Below, piece by piece: positions 9,303-18,689 of a stretch of DNA of 64,000 bases (the stretch's first letter is position 1; each line of letters begins with the position of its first letter). The translations under genes and the position numbers were made by a program. The DNA is from Limnospira fusiformis SAG 85.79 (GTDB lineage: Bacteria > Cyanobacteriota > Cyanobacteriia > Cyanobacteriales > Microcoleaceae): the NCBI RefSeq assembly GCF_012516315.1, contig NZ_CP051185.1:3089403-3153402 (forward strand), read 5' to 3'. The notes beneath the pieces were generated by a model. The model made no database searches. It was not told where the DNA came from and saw only the letters and a list, made by a program, of their open reading frames with translations.

Positions 9303-10523
9303 TTAAAAATAGTCAGAGAAAAACGGTTCATTACGAGGGATAATCATTTCCAGCAAATCCACCACTTGAGGGTCAGCGCGCAACCTTTCCACCTTATAGA
9401 AATAGCTAGGACGGCGATAATTCATCAACAAAGAAACCAGAGTTTGAATACTCATTCTCGCCTCATGACAGCTTTTTTTACGGGTAATGTTAGTGGTCCC
9501 ATCATCCAGCCATTCCACCGTAAACACACCATTATTATCATTCAACAAATCATCGCGCACAATGAAAGAGAGAGAAGTCGCATTAACCGGAGGCTGAAAA
9601 GGATAGAACTTGAGCAAATTTTCGACATCAATAATGCGCGCCATATAGTAAGGTGAAATTTCCTCAGTAATCTCGGAATCATCCAGTAGAAAAGCCAAGG
9701 GGTCATTAGTATACCGCCAACCTATGACCTTTTCCACCATAGATTGATGTGCGCTAATATAGTTCCATAGACCCCGGCGACCATCTTCATCCAGATAAAT
9801 CATATCCTTAATTTGAAAGATATCATTAGCAATGTAATAAAGCACATAACCCGCCGGTTGATCATTCTGATCATAATATACAGCAGCACGCAAATCATCT
9901 TGATCCCAGCGCCAATATTCCTGCCATTCTAGGGACCCACGAATCAATGCGCCATGCTGTTGTTCAGCAAATTTTTGATAAACAGCTTTGATAATATCTC
10001 CCTCGGCGTGGTCACGCCGCACATAACCAGAAACGTCAGTAATGCGCGGCAATTTATGGTCAGGAATAGTATATTTAATCTGGTCATTAATAATTTCCCA
10101 ACCCTTTTTTCGATAATAGGGGATAGAATAGGGGTACAAATAAGAAATAGTTTGACCCCTAGCTTTCATCTCAAGTAATCCTTGCATAATCAGAGACTTA
10201 GCCAGACCATGTTGTGCATACTCAGGATAAGTTCCCACGCCAGTCAAACCACCCATATTATAAATCACCCCATGAATATTAACCTTCATAGGATATATAG
10301 CAATTTGGGATATTAACTTATCATGATCAAACCATCCCAAAACATGAGCAGCCTCAAGTATAGGTCGTTTTTCGCGCTCAATTTCCTCTTCATTCCAACC
10401 AATCTTATGCAAATCATGATTAGTAACTTGAAACACATAGCGCAATAATTCATTAAAGGCTTTGAGATCATCAATAGTTAATGTTCTCATCTGAAAGCCA
10501 TGGTTTTTTTTCGGACTACCCAT
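9303..10523 (-). CDS. Eis-like GNAT N-acetyltransferase
   Basis: Member of the GNAT superfamily resembling the Eis group: an N-terminal acetyl-CoA-binding GNAT fold (MGGLTGVGTYPEYAQHGLAKSLI contains the expected G-x-G-T and P...GLA pattern) followed by a second GNAT-like half and an SCP2-like C-terminal part. Eis relatives acetylate amines on aminoglycosides or proteins; the substrate here is unknown. I chose the ATG at 10523 because GGAAGAG sits 7 bases upstream. The frame extends to 10637 without a good ribosome site, and an ATG at 10490 also matches where family members usually begin (MRTLTIDDL). Divergently placed from the glycosyltransferase gene. Confidence 0.75.
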   Translation of the reverse strand: MGSPKKNHGFQMRTLTIDDLKAFNELLRYVFQVTNHDLHKIGWNEEEIEREKRPILEAAHVLGWFDHDKLISQIAIYPMKVNIHGVIYNMGGLTGVGTYPEYAQHGLAKSLIMQGLLEMKARGQTISYLYPYSIPYYRKKGWEIINDQIKYTIPDHKLPRITDVSGYVRRDHAEGDIIKAVYQKFAEQQHGALIRGSLEWQEYWRWDQDDLRAAVYYDQNDQPAGYVLYYIANDIFQIKDMIYLDEDGRRGLWNYISAHQSMVEKVIGWRYTNDPLAFLLDDSEITEEISPYYMARIIDVENLLKFYPFQPPVNATSLSFIVRDDLLNDNNGVFTVEWLDDGTTNITRKKSCHEARMSIQTLVSLLMNYRRPSYFYKVERLRADPQVVDLLEMIIPRNEPFFSDYF

Positions 10524-10746
10524 ATCGAGACTCTTCCCAGTCATCAAAGTTTCCCAATAATTCCTGAATCCTATATTAATATAGCGATCGCCCCCCGCCG
10601 CCTCCCCAAGTAAGATAGAATCGCGACAGAGTGCCAAAATCTGAGTTATTGTGTTAAAATCAGCACCAACTCAGCTAGTTAAGGAAGATTTCCAACTAGA
10701 AAGAACTCTACAAATACCGTCAAACTGAGCGATCGCATGGGGGACT

Positions 10747-12516
10747 ATGTTTCATCGAATTTCCGCACACCGAACACCAAAAAGCCCAATATTCACTACC
10801 TACCAAAAAGCCGATCGCCTATGGGGATGGGGATTATGGCTCACCGCCTTACTATTATTTACCATAGATTTAGGGGGAGTGGCCATCAGAGACTGGGACG
10901 AAGGAATTGTCGCCCAAGTAGCGCGGGAGTTAATCACAGGGAATGCTAACTGGTTACACCCGACCCTAAACGGAGACCCTTACTTAAACAAACCCCCCTT
11001 AATCCATTGGTTCATCGCCCTATTTTATCAAATAGGGGGCGTAAACGAATGGACAGCCCGTCTACCAGGAGCCTTATTAACAGCCACATCCGTACCCCTA
11101 TTATACACTCTAGGGCGGGAAATTTTCCACCGTCGCACCCAGGCCATTTTTTCGGCCCTAGTTTATTTAACCCTAATTCCAGTAGTCCGTCACGGTCGTT
11201 TAGCCATGTTAGATGGGGCGGTATTATTTTTCCTAGTCCTAATGATGGTCTGCGTATTGCGCGCGCGGCGAGATTTGCGCTACGCCTTGGGGTCTGGGTT
11301 AGCATTTGGGTTATTGTGTCTCACCAAAGGAGTGCTATTAGGGGTATTATTAGGAGCGATCGCCTTCGGATTTTTGTTGTGGGATACCCCGCGACTGTTG
11401 ACCTCAAAATTCCTGTGGTGGGGCTTAGGGCTAGGCTTAGTACCCGTAGCGTTTTGGTATGCTTCCCAATGGCAATATTATGGCTTTGACTTCATAATCG
11501 CCAACCTAGTAGATCAGTCCCTAGTTAGAATTTGGGAGTCGGTGGAAAACCACAAAGGACCCCCCTGGTATTATTTACTGGAAATCATTAAATTGAGCGC
11601 CCCCTGGCTATTATTCTGGTTAGGAGGATTAAGATTAGCTTGGCGCGATCGCAATTTAAGTTGGGCGCGGTTAACATTAGTGTGGACAGGAGTTTATTTA
11701 ATCGCGGTATCTGCGATGAATACCAAACTCCCTTGGTATATTATGCCCATTTATCCAGCCTTCGCCCTAGCGGTAGGAAGTTATCTAGCCCTAGTTTGGG
11801 AAGAAGGAGATCATGAAATTGGTAGATGGCAAAAAACAAAGCCTTCCCCCAGCGTCCCCCCAGACCAGTTGCTAACCCCAGATTATCTCTGTCCCCGTCC
11901 CGATCGCCTCTGGCCCCTATTTAGTATCTTAGCCTTTGTAGCTTGGCTAGGAGGGCTATATTTTGGCGGAATGTTAACCCTAACTGATACCACTACTTTA
12001 GACATTAACCTTCAGTTAACCTGTGCTTCCGTAGCATTAACCATGGCTGTTAGTACCCTATTGTTAGTCGAATGCGATCGCCAATTTTTAGTCATTCTGT
12101 GCTGGGGGATGTATTTATCCCTGCTGCTATTTGTTTCCTCACATCACTGGGTTTGGGAGTTGGGCGAGTCCTACCCCGTCAAACCCGTTGCTAGTCTCAT
12201 CCAACAACATACAGCCCCGGAGGCACAGATTTACACATCCTACCCCTACTCGCGACCTTCCCTAGATTTTTATAGCGGACGGCAAATACGTCCCGTAGAT
12301 AGCCAAGCCCTACAGCATTACTGGCACAACTCACCCTCAGCCTATTTTCTGGTTGATCAGCAAACCCTCCATAACCTCCAACTCCCAGATAGCAGAGTTT
12401 TGGGAACTATAGAAGGGTGGACTCTAATTATGCCTTCTGAAATCCCCAAACCCATCAAAGGATTAAAGCCATTTAGGGAAAAGGGTAATCGCCTGCATCT
12501 TGCTCAAATTCGGTAA
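10747..12516 (+). CDS. ArnT/PMT-type membrane glycosyltransferase (GT39/GT83-like)
   Basis: Polytopic inner-membrane glycosyltransferase of 589 residues using a polyprenyl-phosphate sugar donor, by family analogy. The first periplasmic loop after transmembrane segment 1 carries the acidic catalytic motif RDWDEGIVAQVARELI, followed by NKPPLIHWFIALFYQIGG, typical of PMT_2 proteins. Some 10 or more hydrophobic segments cover residues 25-470, and a C-terminal soluble domain follows. A GGGGGA ribosome site precedes the ATG. Acceptor (lipid, protein or glycan) cannot be read from sequence. Its last 44 bases overlap the convergent zinc-ribbon gene. Confidence 0.8.
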   Translation: MFHRISAHRTPKSPIFTTYQKADRLWGWGLWLTALLLFTIDLGGVAIRDWDEGIVAQVARELITGNANWLHPTLNGDPYLNKPPLIHWFIALFYQIGGVNEWTARLPGALLTATSVPLLYTLGREIFHRRTQAIFSALVYLTLIPVVRHGRLAMLDGAVLFFLVLMMVCVLRARRDLRYALGSGLAFGLLCLTKGVLLGVLLGAIAFGFLLWDTPRLLTSKFLWWGLGLGLVPVAFWYASQWQYYGFDFIIANLVDQSLVRIWESVENHKGPPWYYLLEIIKLSAPWLLFWLGGLRLAWRDRNLSWARLTLVWTGVYLIAVSAMNTKLPWYIMPIYPAFALAVGSYLALVWEEGDHEIGRWQKTKPSPSVPPDQLLTPDYLCPRPDRLWPLFSILAFVAWLGGLYFGGMLTLTDTTTLDINLQLTCASVALTMAVSTLLLVECDRQFLVILCWGMYLSLLLFVSSHHWVWELGESYPVKPVASLIQQHTAPEAQIYTSYPYSRPSLDFYSGRQIRPVDSQALQHYWHNSPSAYFLVDQQTLHNLQLPDSRVLGTIEGWTLIMPSEIPKPIKGLKPFREKGNRLHLAQIR

Positions 12517-12901
12517 TATTGGGGTCAAGTATCTGATGGCGATAATTTAGGCGATCGCTTACCACCACTGCCAAACTTAACAGTAGCAGACTACTAACGA
12601 TCGCCACTAAAGAAAACGGTTTAGTTGAACAAACATCACGACCAATTCTAGCCAACGGATGACTCTGCCGCCTTAGCATTCTACTGATCGCCCAATGTTG
12701 CCAAGAAAAAGGATCTCGCACATAATGACCACTGTTGCTAATTACCAGATGAGTATGGCAGTTAGGACAGGTAAACAGTCCGCCAAACACCCCTACTGAA
12801 GGCAAAACGCTAGTGTGGTGGCAAATGGGACAATTAACTGAGTGAGAGTTAAAAGTATCAGCATTCATAGATGACTGTGTGTGAGTGAACGAACTTATCA
12901 C
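12473..12901 (-). CDS. Zinc-ribbon protein with one C-terminal membrane segment
   Basis: 142-residue protein with two CxxC pairs (C24/C27 and C45/C48) forming a probable zinc ribbon, then a single membrane helix at about 97-115 (SLVAIVSSLLLLSLAVVV) and a short acidic tail. The ATG at 12868 (residue 12) is an alternative start. Function unknown. The 3' end overlaps the convergent glycosyltransferase gene by 44 bases. Confidence 0.65.
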   Translation of the reverse strand: MISSFTHTQSSMNADTFNSHSVNCPICHHTSVLPSVGVFGGLFTCPNCHTHLVISNSGHYVRDPFSWQHWAISRMLRRQSHPLARIGRDVCSTKPFSLVAIVSSLLLLSLAVVVSDRLNYRHQILDPNITEFEQDAGDYPFP

Positions 12902-13349
12902 GTAAAACTCCTGGGAGGGTTGGAAGCTCCGTGATTGATCACGGAGAGGAAAACCGACTCAAGCGGCTGACCGCCGCCAGCACCCCCTTGCGGGGTGGAG
13001 GGGTATGGTTGCCCCTCCATGGAGCTATGGTTGGCTCCGACTCCCTTGCGGGGTAATGTTTGCTTCGCCAATGTTCAGAGTCGGTACTATCCAAATCGCA
13101 CGTCCTTAACCCCTTAGAGATGTTTAACGATTCGGTTCTAGAGCCTGGAACTAGCACGCATTCCAGGGTAGGAACTTTAACTCTTGCTCTGAACGGAGCC
13201 AGTTAAGGCTTAAGCTGGTCAGCTACCTGAAAGGGGGGCACGAAGCCCCCGTGCTTCAGCCGGGGGTGCTGACTAGGATCTACCAAGCCTTTGGCTTTAA
13301 TCAACCCCCATGATCGGACTTGCTATGATTCTCTATCTACTATTCTAGT
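12902..13349. other. Non-coding, GC-rich, hairpin-rich spacer
   Basis: No convincing gene. It holds strong inverted repeats: an 8-base stem CTCCGTGA/TCACGGAG with a 4-base loop near 12927-12946; a 7-base stem CCGACTC/GAGTCGG enclosing GCGGGG and TTCGCC around 13037-13084; and a G-run/C-run cluster near 13231-13270 (CCCCCGTGC...GGGGGTGC). Such GC stems resemble ends or guide-RNA scaffolds of IS200/IS605-family elements, but no transposase remains. A 72-codon leftward frame (12939-13157) has no coding character. Confidence 0.4.
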
Positions 13350-14159
13350 CTACTGTCTCCAGTGTCTCACGGCGGCCACCAAATCCGCAAGGGGTTCTAA
13401 GGCTTTAAATTGGGTAAGGTTGTACTGAAGGGGGGTAATGGTAATATAGTTACTGCGGACGGCACTTACATCTGTGGGTGCATGATCAAAATTTTGATGG
13501 TCGATAACTTCTTCCACGTCTTCGAGAAGTTCTCCGGCAAGCCAGTAGTAGGTTTTACCGCGCGGATCAACCCGTTTCTCAAAAATATCCACATAGCGGC
13601 GAATACCTTGGCGAGCGATCGCCACTCCAGCGATTTCCTGTTCGCCAACAGCAGGAATATTAACATTAAGCAAAAATGCTTCCGATAATCCCTGATTTTC
13701 TAAAGCGTTAACCAGGGTGGTCGCAAAACCTGCGGCCAGGTCAAATTCAACCGACGAATAACTGGCTAGACTAAATGCAATACTGGGGATACCCTCAATC
13801 AACCCTTCCATAGCAGCGGATACCGTTCCCGAATACAGGATATCCGTTCCTAGGTTGGGGCCGTGGTTGATACCTGACAAAACCATATCTGGCATACTGT
13901 CAAGTAAAGCAAACAACCCCAATTTTACGCAATCAGCCGGGGTTCCTGAACAAGACCAGGCGGTTACAGTCGGGTGAAAGACTGATGAACACTCTTCCGC
14001 ACGAATGGGCTGATGTAGGGTCAATCCGTGACCAGTGGCTGAACGTTCGCGATCGGGACAGACAACAGTAACATCATGTCCCGCTTCCCCTAAACTATTA
14101 GCTAGGGAACGAATACCCAGGGCAAAAACCCCATCATCATTGCTGATTAACAGTTTCAT
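13350..14159 (-). CDS. surE: 5'/3'-nucleotidase SurE
   Basis: Metal-dependent nucleoside monophosphatase of 269 residues, cytoplasmic, linked to stationary-phase survival. The N-terminus has the family signature LLISNDDG (D8, D9 bind metal), and [25 protein letters not shown] contains the conserved metal and phosphate loop asparagine. Length matches the family. The ATG at 14159 is 74 bases from the last bases of an inserted IS607 element. Confidence 0.93.
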   Translation of the reverse strand: MKLLISNDDGVFALGIRSLANSLGEAGHDVTVVCPDRERSATGHGLTLHQPIRAEECSSVFHPTVTAWSCSGTPADCVKLGLFALLDSMPDMVLSGINHGPNLGTDILYSGTVSAAMEGLIEGIPSIAFSLASYSSVEFDLAAGFATTLVNALENQGLSEAFLLNVNIPAVGEQEIAGVAIARQGIRRYVDIFEKRVDPRGKTYYWLAGELLEDVEEVIDHQNFDHAPTDVSAVRSNYITITPLQYNLTQFKALEPLADLVAAVRHWRQ

Positions 14160-14232
14160 CGACCACCATTTCCGCGCATTACAATTTGAACTTTTTTGAG
14201 TTTAACGGCCGAGAATCCCCGCCCTGATACAT

Positions 14233-15429
14233 TTACGCGACATTTATCCGGCTATTGCCTGACAATGCGACGATAGCACTATTACCCGTTAAGGTAACAG
14301 AGGCGGTATCCCGCAAAGCTTTTAGAAAGATTCCAAAAGCACCGTTCCAGTCCCTGGGTAGAGTGAACCCGCACTCAGGACATCGGAACACTTTTGAGCC
14401 ACCTAGCTGGGAATGCACATGACCACAGTGAGTACAGGTTTTGCTGGTGTATTCTTCCGTCACATCTACAACTGTGGTTCCAGTTATCTCGGCTTGATGT
14501 CTCAGGGTTAGTTTGAATCGATAATGCGCCCATGTCAGCATGGCGCGGGCAGTCTTAGACCTGATTAGACGCTTCACCTTGGCAACCATATCGGAAGTCT
14601 CGAAGGTGGGCAAAAAAATTAGGCTGTAGTTGTGAGTCAAGTAGTGAGCAATTTGTTTGTGGGCTTCATCAACTAGATTGCGGATTTTGGTTCTCATTCG
14701 TTGAGCCGCTTGCCTCATCCGTCGCCTTCTTGAACGACAGGGTTCCTTGGCGATTCGGCTCATCAAATCATCCAAATGTTGACATAGCCTAGTAATGCGT
14801 CCAATATCCCCGGAGCCCAATTCCAGAAATCGAGAGCCATCAAACCCAGTTATGAAAGTTCGCACACCCGGGTCTAATGCAATCACGCCAGTAGCGTCAG
14901 TTGGGGTAACGGCAACTGGTTCAGGGAAAATCGCCAACCATCGACCTTTGGTAAACACCAACTGAGTCCCTTGCCCGCAAGTTTTAGGGATGGGTTCGGA
15001 AACCATGAAAGTTAATCCTTTCGTTAGTCTTGGATACCAACTCCCTGAAGAGAAATTAGCATCGTTAAACTTGATGGCTTGAGAACTATCCCGACAGCTC
15101 CTAAACCTTGCGCCAGGACTGGCTGAAAAGGCGAGATAGGCATCAAAGATAGCATTCTGCCGAATATGGCAGGGTGTTTCTTTGACCCATGCAGGCAAGT
15201 CGCTCTGCATCACTTCGTTGCGTAATTTCAGTTTGCTTAGTCGTTTACCACTCCTAGATAATGCAATTGCTTGGTTGTAGCAATACCGACAAGCAGCCAG
15301 CCATTTACGCCAGACTTGATTTAGCTCGGGGCTGGGGTAAATCCGGATCTTCTTTGACCTGAGTTTTGTATTTACTCCGTCGGTATAATCGGGAACTGAA
15401 GCAGTGGAGGATGGCGAGGATGTCCTCAA
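14233..15429 (-). CDS. tnpB: IS607-type TnpB, RNA-guided nuclease family
   Basis: TnpB proteins are omega-RNA-guided RuvC nucleases that favour transposon retention. All parts are visible: N-terminal KKIRIYPSPELNQVWRKWL, RuvC-I aspartate in VIALDPGVRTFITGF, RuvC-II glutamate in FLPTFETSDMV, zinc finger CTHCG...CPECG, and RuvC-III aspartate in RDWNGAFGIF. It appears intact, unlike copy 2. The initiator is uncertain: the frame is open upstream through the whole tnpA region, and no ATG lies near the domain start. I chose a TTG at 15429; a guide RNA should span the 3' end near 14224. Confidence 0.85.
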   Translation of the reverse strand: MRTSSPSSTASVPDYTDGVNTKLRSKKIRIYPSPELNQVWRKWLAACRYCYNQAIALSRSGKRLSKLKLRNEVMQSDLPAWVKETPCHIRQNAIFDAYLAFSASPGARFRSCRDSSQAIKFNDANFSSGSWYPRLTKGLTFMVSEPIPKTCGQGTQLVFTKGRWLAIFPEPVAVTPTDATGVIALDPGVRTFITGFDGSRFLELGSGDIGRITRLCQHLDDLMSRIAKEPCRSRRRRMRQAAQRMRTKIRNLVDEAHKQIAHYLTHNYSLIFLPTFETSDMVAKVKRLIRSKTARAMLTWAHYRFKLTLRHQAEITGTTVVDVTEEYTSKTCTHCGHVHSQLGGSKVFRCPECGFTLPRDWNGAFGIFLKALRDTASVTLTGNSAIVALSGNSRINVA

Positions 15430-15937
15430 CCATTTCTGGTTCTGGACTGAGACTTGTCTGGTTGAGAACCATGAGTGAGCACCTGTTTTGCTCACAGAGC
15501 CATCGAAACAAGTCAAATCCCCATATTGCCAATCGGTCTGGGTGGGCAACGACAACCATGCGGACATCTCCTGACAAGACTTGTCCCAGTAAGGCCAGCA
15601 TTTTCTTTCCCTTGAAGTTGAGCCCGCCTCCGATTTCTGAGACGACTTCTGCTTCGGGGTAGAGGTTGGACAGTGCGGCCACCTGTCGGTTGAGGTCTGA
15701 CTGCTGGGCGCGGCTACTAACTCTGGCATAGATAACGACTTTGCGTTTGTCACTGCCTGATTTGGCAGCAGTATATGACTCAACGTTGTATCGTCGTTGC
15801 CCAGCGGGGGTTCTGATAGTCTCGATTGAGCCATTTTCGTCCCATCTGCGGAGTGTTCTTTCATGGACTCGAAGGATTTGGGCGGCTTCCTTGGGTTTGA
15901 CATATCTGGCAATAGGTTTATCCTCAACCCTTCTCGC
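15305..15937 (-). CDS. tnpA: IS607-type serine recombinase TnpA
   Basis: Site-specific serine recombinase that moves the element. Translation upstream of the GTG at 15682 gives a MerR-like helix-turn-helix (YVKPKEAAQILRVHERTLRRW), then the catalytic domain with YARVSS (nucleophilic serine) and the AHPDRLAIWGFDLF segment. It ends in frame at 15305, overlapping tnpB by about 125 bases. The frame opens at 15937 after a TAA, yet no ATG, GTG or TTG precedes the helix-turn-helix; an ATT near 15913 may initiate, or the start is unusual. Otherwise complete. Confidence 0.75.
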   Translation of the reverse strand, partial: ARRVEDKPIARYVKPKEAAQILRVHERTLRRWDENGSIETIRTPAGQRRYNVESYTAAKSGSDKRKVVIYARVSSRAQQSDLNRQVAALSNLYPEAEVVSEIGGGLNFKGKKMLALLGQVLSGDVRMVVVAHPDRLAIWGFDLFRWLCEQNRCSLMVLNQTSLSPEPEMVEDILAILHCFSSRLYRRSKYKTQVKEDPDLPQPRAKSSLA

Positions 15938-16000
15938 TTATTATACCGTATTGCCCTAAAATATTAACCGAATTTGTGATTAAATCATGCTCTCACTCAA

Positions 16001-17002
16001 ATGACTACCGAACTTCAATCGTTAGAAAACCAAATCGAATCCCTACGCCAAGAGGCTGACAGAGCGATCGCCATCTGTGAAACCCTCTCAGGACTGGAAC
16101 AGTTGCGGATTAACTATCTAGGCAAAAAAGGCCAACTCTCCAAAGTTCTGGGGGGAATGGGTAAACTTGAACCGGAAGCGCGCCCTCGTATTGGGGCGCG
16201 CGCCAACGAAGTTAAACAAGCCCTGCAAACTCAACTCGACCAGCGTCGCACAGCCCTAGAACTCGCCCTCATTGAAGCTCAACTAAAAACTGAAACCATA
16301 GATGTTACCATGCCCCCTGTGTATCGTCCCCAGGGCAAAATTCACCCCCTCAATGCCGTAATTGACCGGGCTTTAGATATCTTCGTAGGTATGGGCTACA
16401 CCGTGGCTACCGGGCCAGAAATGGAGAGCGACTACTATAATTTTGAGGCATTAAACACCCCCCCAGACCACCCGGCGCGGGATATGCAGGATACCTTCTA
16501 CCTACCTGATGGGAATCTGTTACGGACTCATACCTCTTCGGTGCAAATTCGCTACATGGAACAACATCAGCCCCCCATTCGCATTGTCGCACCGGGTCGG
16601 GTTTATCGTCGCGATACTGTGGATGCTACCCATGCGGCGGTATTTCATCAACTGGAGTTATTAGCGATCGGGGAAAATCTCCGTTTTACAGACCTCAAAG
16701 GCACTATTAAAGAGTTTCTGGGTCAAATGTTTGGTGATCTACCAATTCGGTTCCGCGCTAGTTATTTCCCGTTTACAGAACCCTCCGCTGAGGTGGATTT
16801 GGAATGGCAGGGTAAATGGTTAGAGGTGTTAGGCTGTGGTATGGTCGATCCGAATGTTCTCGAAGCTGTGGGTTATGATCCTCAAAAATATACTGGATTT
16901 GCTGCGGGGTTTGGGGTAGAACGCTTTGCTATGGTCTTACACCAATTGGATGATATTCGGCGGGTTTATGCTAGTGATCTGCGCTTTCTGCGACAATTCT
17001 AA
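16001..17002 (+). CDS. pheS: Phenylalanyl-tRNA synthetase alpha subunit
   Basis: Catalytic subunit, class II synthetase of 333 residues. An N-terminal coiled coil (1-80) is followed by the catalytic core with motif 2 ([19 protein letters not shown]) and motif 3 ([13 protein letters not shown]). Start is the ATG at 16001, just 6-10 bases from the end of an IS607 element; no Shine-Dalgarno sequence is visible in TCTCACTCAA, so the native leader and promoter have probably been displaced and expression may depend on the element. Confidence 0.95.
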   Translation: MTTELQSLENQIESLRQEADRAIAICETLSGLEQLRINYLGKKGQLSKVLGGMGKLEPEARPRIGARANEVKQALQTQLDQRRTALELALIEAQLKTETIDVTMPPVYRPQGKIHPLNAVIDRALDIFVGMGYTVATGPEMESDYYNFEALNTPPDHPARDMQDTFYLPDGNLLRTHTSSVQIRYMEQHQPPIRIVAPGRVYRRDTVDATHAAVFHQLELLAIGENLRFTDLKGTIKEFLGQMFGDLPIRFRASYFPFTEPSAEVDLEWQGKWLEVLGCGMVDPNVLEAVGYDPQKYTGFAAGFGVERFAMVLHQLDDIRRVYASDLRFLRQF

Positions 17003-17028
17003 AGGTTCTTAGGGTGGGTGTGGATTTT

Positions 17029-17670
17029 ATGTTTTTGGCAGTTGGGAAATCCTTTAATCGGTCAGTTTCTGGGTTAGCTATAGTTTTGTTGATGCTCTCA
17101 GTTGCACAATTGGGGGCGCGCGCTCAAATATTGCCTAACTCTAACTCTAATATCGCCCAAACCACCAGCGATCGCTGTCGTAAAATTTCTGAACCTCGGG
17201 GTTTAGTAGTTCGGGCGCGACCTACTCCCAATTCTCCCGTCGTCGGTCAGGTTTCCTATGCTCAACAAGTGACTTTAGCCACTAATGCACAGGGAATAAC
17301 TGGTCCTGGTGGTCGCTCCTGGGTGGAAATCACTAATCCCGTCCGGGGTTTTATTTCTAACGGCTTTCCCAATAGTTCCGGTAATTTGGTGGACTGTTCT
17401 ACCGATTTGGCTGAAACTCCACCCACACGACCATCAGGGAGTCTTTGTCGTCAAGTCGATCGCGAGGCGGCTCCAGAAGGTGTCGCGGTCAGGGCTGCTC
17501 CTTCCCGCTCATCTGCTCGTCGCGGTGGTGTCGATTCGGGAGAACGGGTACAATTAGCATCTGACTATCGCTTAATTCCTGACCCTGATGGTGAGCGTCG
17601 CAATTGGGTTAAAATTACCACTCCGGTGGCTGGATATATCTCTGCTAATACGTTAATTATGTGTCGGTAG
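17029..17670 (+). CDS. Exported protein with two bacterial SH3 (SH3b) domains
   Basis: Residues 1-32 from this ATG form a signal peptide with a hydrophobic core (GLAIVLLMLSVAQLGARA). Two SH3b-like repeats follow, each beginning CRK/CRQ, then a V-V/A-V-R-A run and ending in VxGYIS or VRGFIS before a cysteine. SH3b domains commonly bind peptidoglycan or peptides in the periplasm. The GTG codons at 17014 and 17020 could also initiate. It follows pheS by 26 bases and may share its transcript, without a functional link. Confidence 0.75.
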   Translation: MFLAVGKSFNRSVSGLAIVLLMLSVAQLGARAQILPNSNSNIAQTTSDRCRKISEPRGLVVRARPTPNSPVVGQVSYAQQVTLATNAQGITGPGGRSWVEITNPVRGFISNGFPNSSGNLVDCSTDLAETPPTRPSGSLCRQVDREAAPEGVAVRAAPSRSSARRGGVDSGERVQLASDYRLIPDPDGERRNWVKITTPVAGYISANTLIMCR

Positions 17671-17793
17671 TTTCAGCCATTCGTTACCTCTTTCCCCCCA
17701 TGCTTTTTCCTTTCTAGGGAAGCCGGGGGAATTAATTATCAATTACAGCAAACATTACCCTTTCCCTCAATCCGAATCCTAGGGGGGAGTATG

Positions 17794-18651
17794 TCAATAT
17801 AGGTATTGCTGACAGGCTGATTTTAGCAATGTAGCCGCGTCTCGTTGCATTTCGGGAGAAAAATAATAATCATTGTAAAAAGAGGTTTTATCGCCCAAAT
17901 CCGGGCGCTGATAGGCTAAATTCAGGGTGGTAGGGTATCCGGTGAGTCGGTTAATTAATAGTTGTGGCATTCCTCGGGTAGAAACACATTGAATATAATC
18001 ATTAGCGAAGGGGATGATTTGAGCGATCGCCTGAGCATTTATCAAGTGGGGAAACTTGCCAAATAGACAATAAATATTATTGTATGTAAGTTGATAATCA
18101 GGCTCCCTCTCGGAAAACCAAAGCAGAATTTTCGGGACTTTAATTTTGCTCAATAAAAGCTGATAACTGCTGACCCAATTTTGTCGAGTTTCGGCGATAA
18201 TCTGATTGACAAAATCGCGATCGCAGGTAGTCAATAACTCCTGATAAGCCGGTTCTGAACCCAACTGTTCACCATCAGAACGTCGGCGGATATATTCCAA
18301 GCCTCCGGTATCAAATAGGGAGTTACTCTCACTGCGTCCAGACATGACCTGAACAATGGCAAACTTACCGCGATTTATGTAATCGATTAAGGCAGAATTG
18401 TGGAGAAAGAAAGAAGGACCCGCCCCCCCATATCCCAAGTTTAAAACTGGTAATTTCAGCCAATTTGCCAACAAATTAGGATAGGGGCGATCGCCAAAAC
18501 AGCCAAAAGTCTGTGCCGCGCCTAAACAGGTAAAATAATCACCCTGAGCGAGTGTGTGGGGTTGGGGGCCACGAAAAGATAATCCAGTGTTTCCCAACTC
18601 AAACATTTGGTAGTTAGTAATAGAGCGATCGCGTTCTTGATAATATCCCAT
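17794..18651 (-). CDS. DUF6473-type protein, 285 aa
   Basis: Resembles DUF6473 proteins of cyanobacteria and proteobacteria: FRGPQPHTL, FTCLGAAQTFGCFGDRPYPNLLA, LNLGYGGAGPSFFL and VQVMSGRSESNSLFD are the hallmark blocks. The pattern G-A-A-Q-T-F and G-G-A-G-P is reminiscent of an SGNH-like hydrolase fold; family relatives often sit near capsule or sulfotransferase genes. Function unproven. It is transcribed leftward, downstream of the D-Ala carboxypeptidase gene with a 38-base gap, and could share its mRNA. Confidence 0.7.
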   Translation of the reverse strand: MGYYQERDRSITNYQMFELGNTGLSFRGPQPHTLAQGDYFTCLGAAQTFGCFGDRPYPNLLANWLKLPVLNLGYGGAGPSFFLHNSALIDYINRGKFAIVQVMSGRSESNSLFDTGGLEYIRRRSDGEQLGSEPAYQELLTTCDRDFVNQIIAETRQNWVSSYQLLLSKIKVPKILLWFSEREPDYQLTYNNIYCLFGKFPHLINAQAIAQIIPFANDYIQCVSTRGMPQLLINRLTGYPTTLNLAYQRPDLGDKTSFYNDYYFSPEMQRDAATLLKSACQQYLY

Positions 18652-18689
18652 AATTGATTAGCATTGTTAGCAGCATCTGAAAAATCGAG

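Larger units (their letters stand above)
14224..15994 (-). mobile_element. IS607-type transposon, copy 1
   Basis: A 1.77-kb element with an overlapping serine-recombinase tnpA and tnpB. Ends were fixed by comparing with copy 2 at 46108-47879: both share sequence from GAGAG(C/T)ATGATTT at the tnpA end to TAAATGTATCAG at the tnpB end and diverge outside. No target duplication, as known for IS607. The tnpA end lies only about 6 bases before the pheS start codon. Confidence 0.85.

Noticed and set aside
9258..9656. 132-codon rightward ORF after the perfect promoter
   Set aside because: Antisense to the acetyltransferase with no protein-like composition; the promoter more likely makes a non-coding RNA.
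12939..13157. 72-codon leftward ORF
   Set aside because: Lies in a hairpin-rich spacer, with no ribosome site or protein-like pattern.
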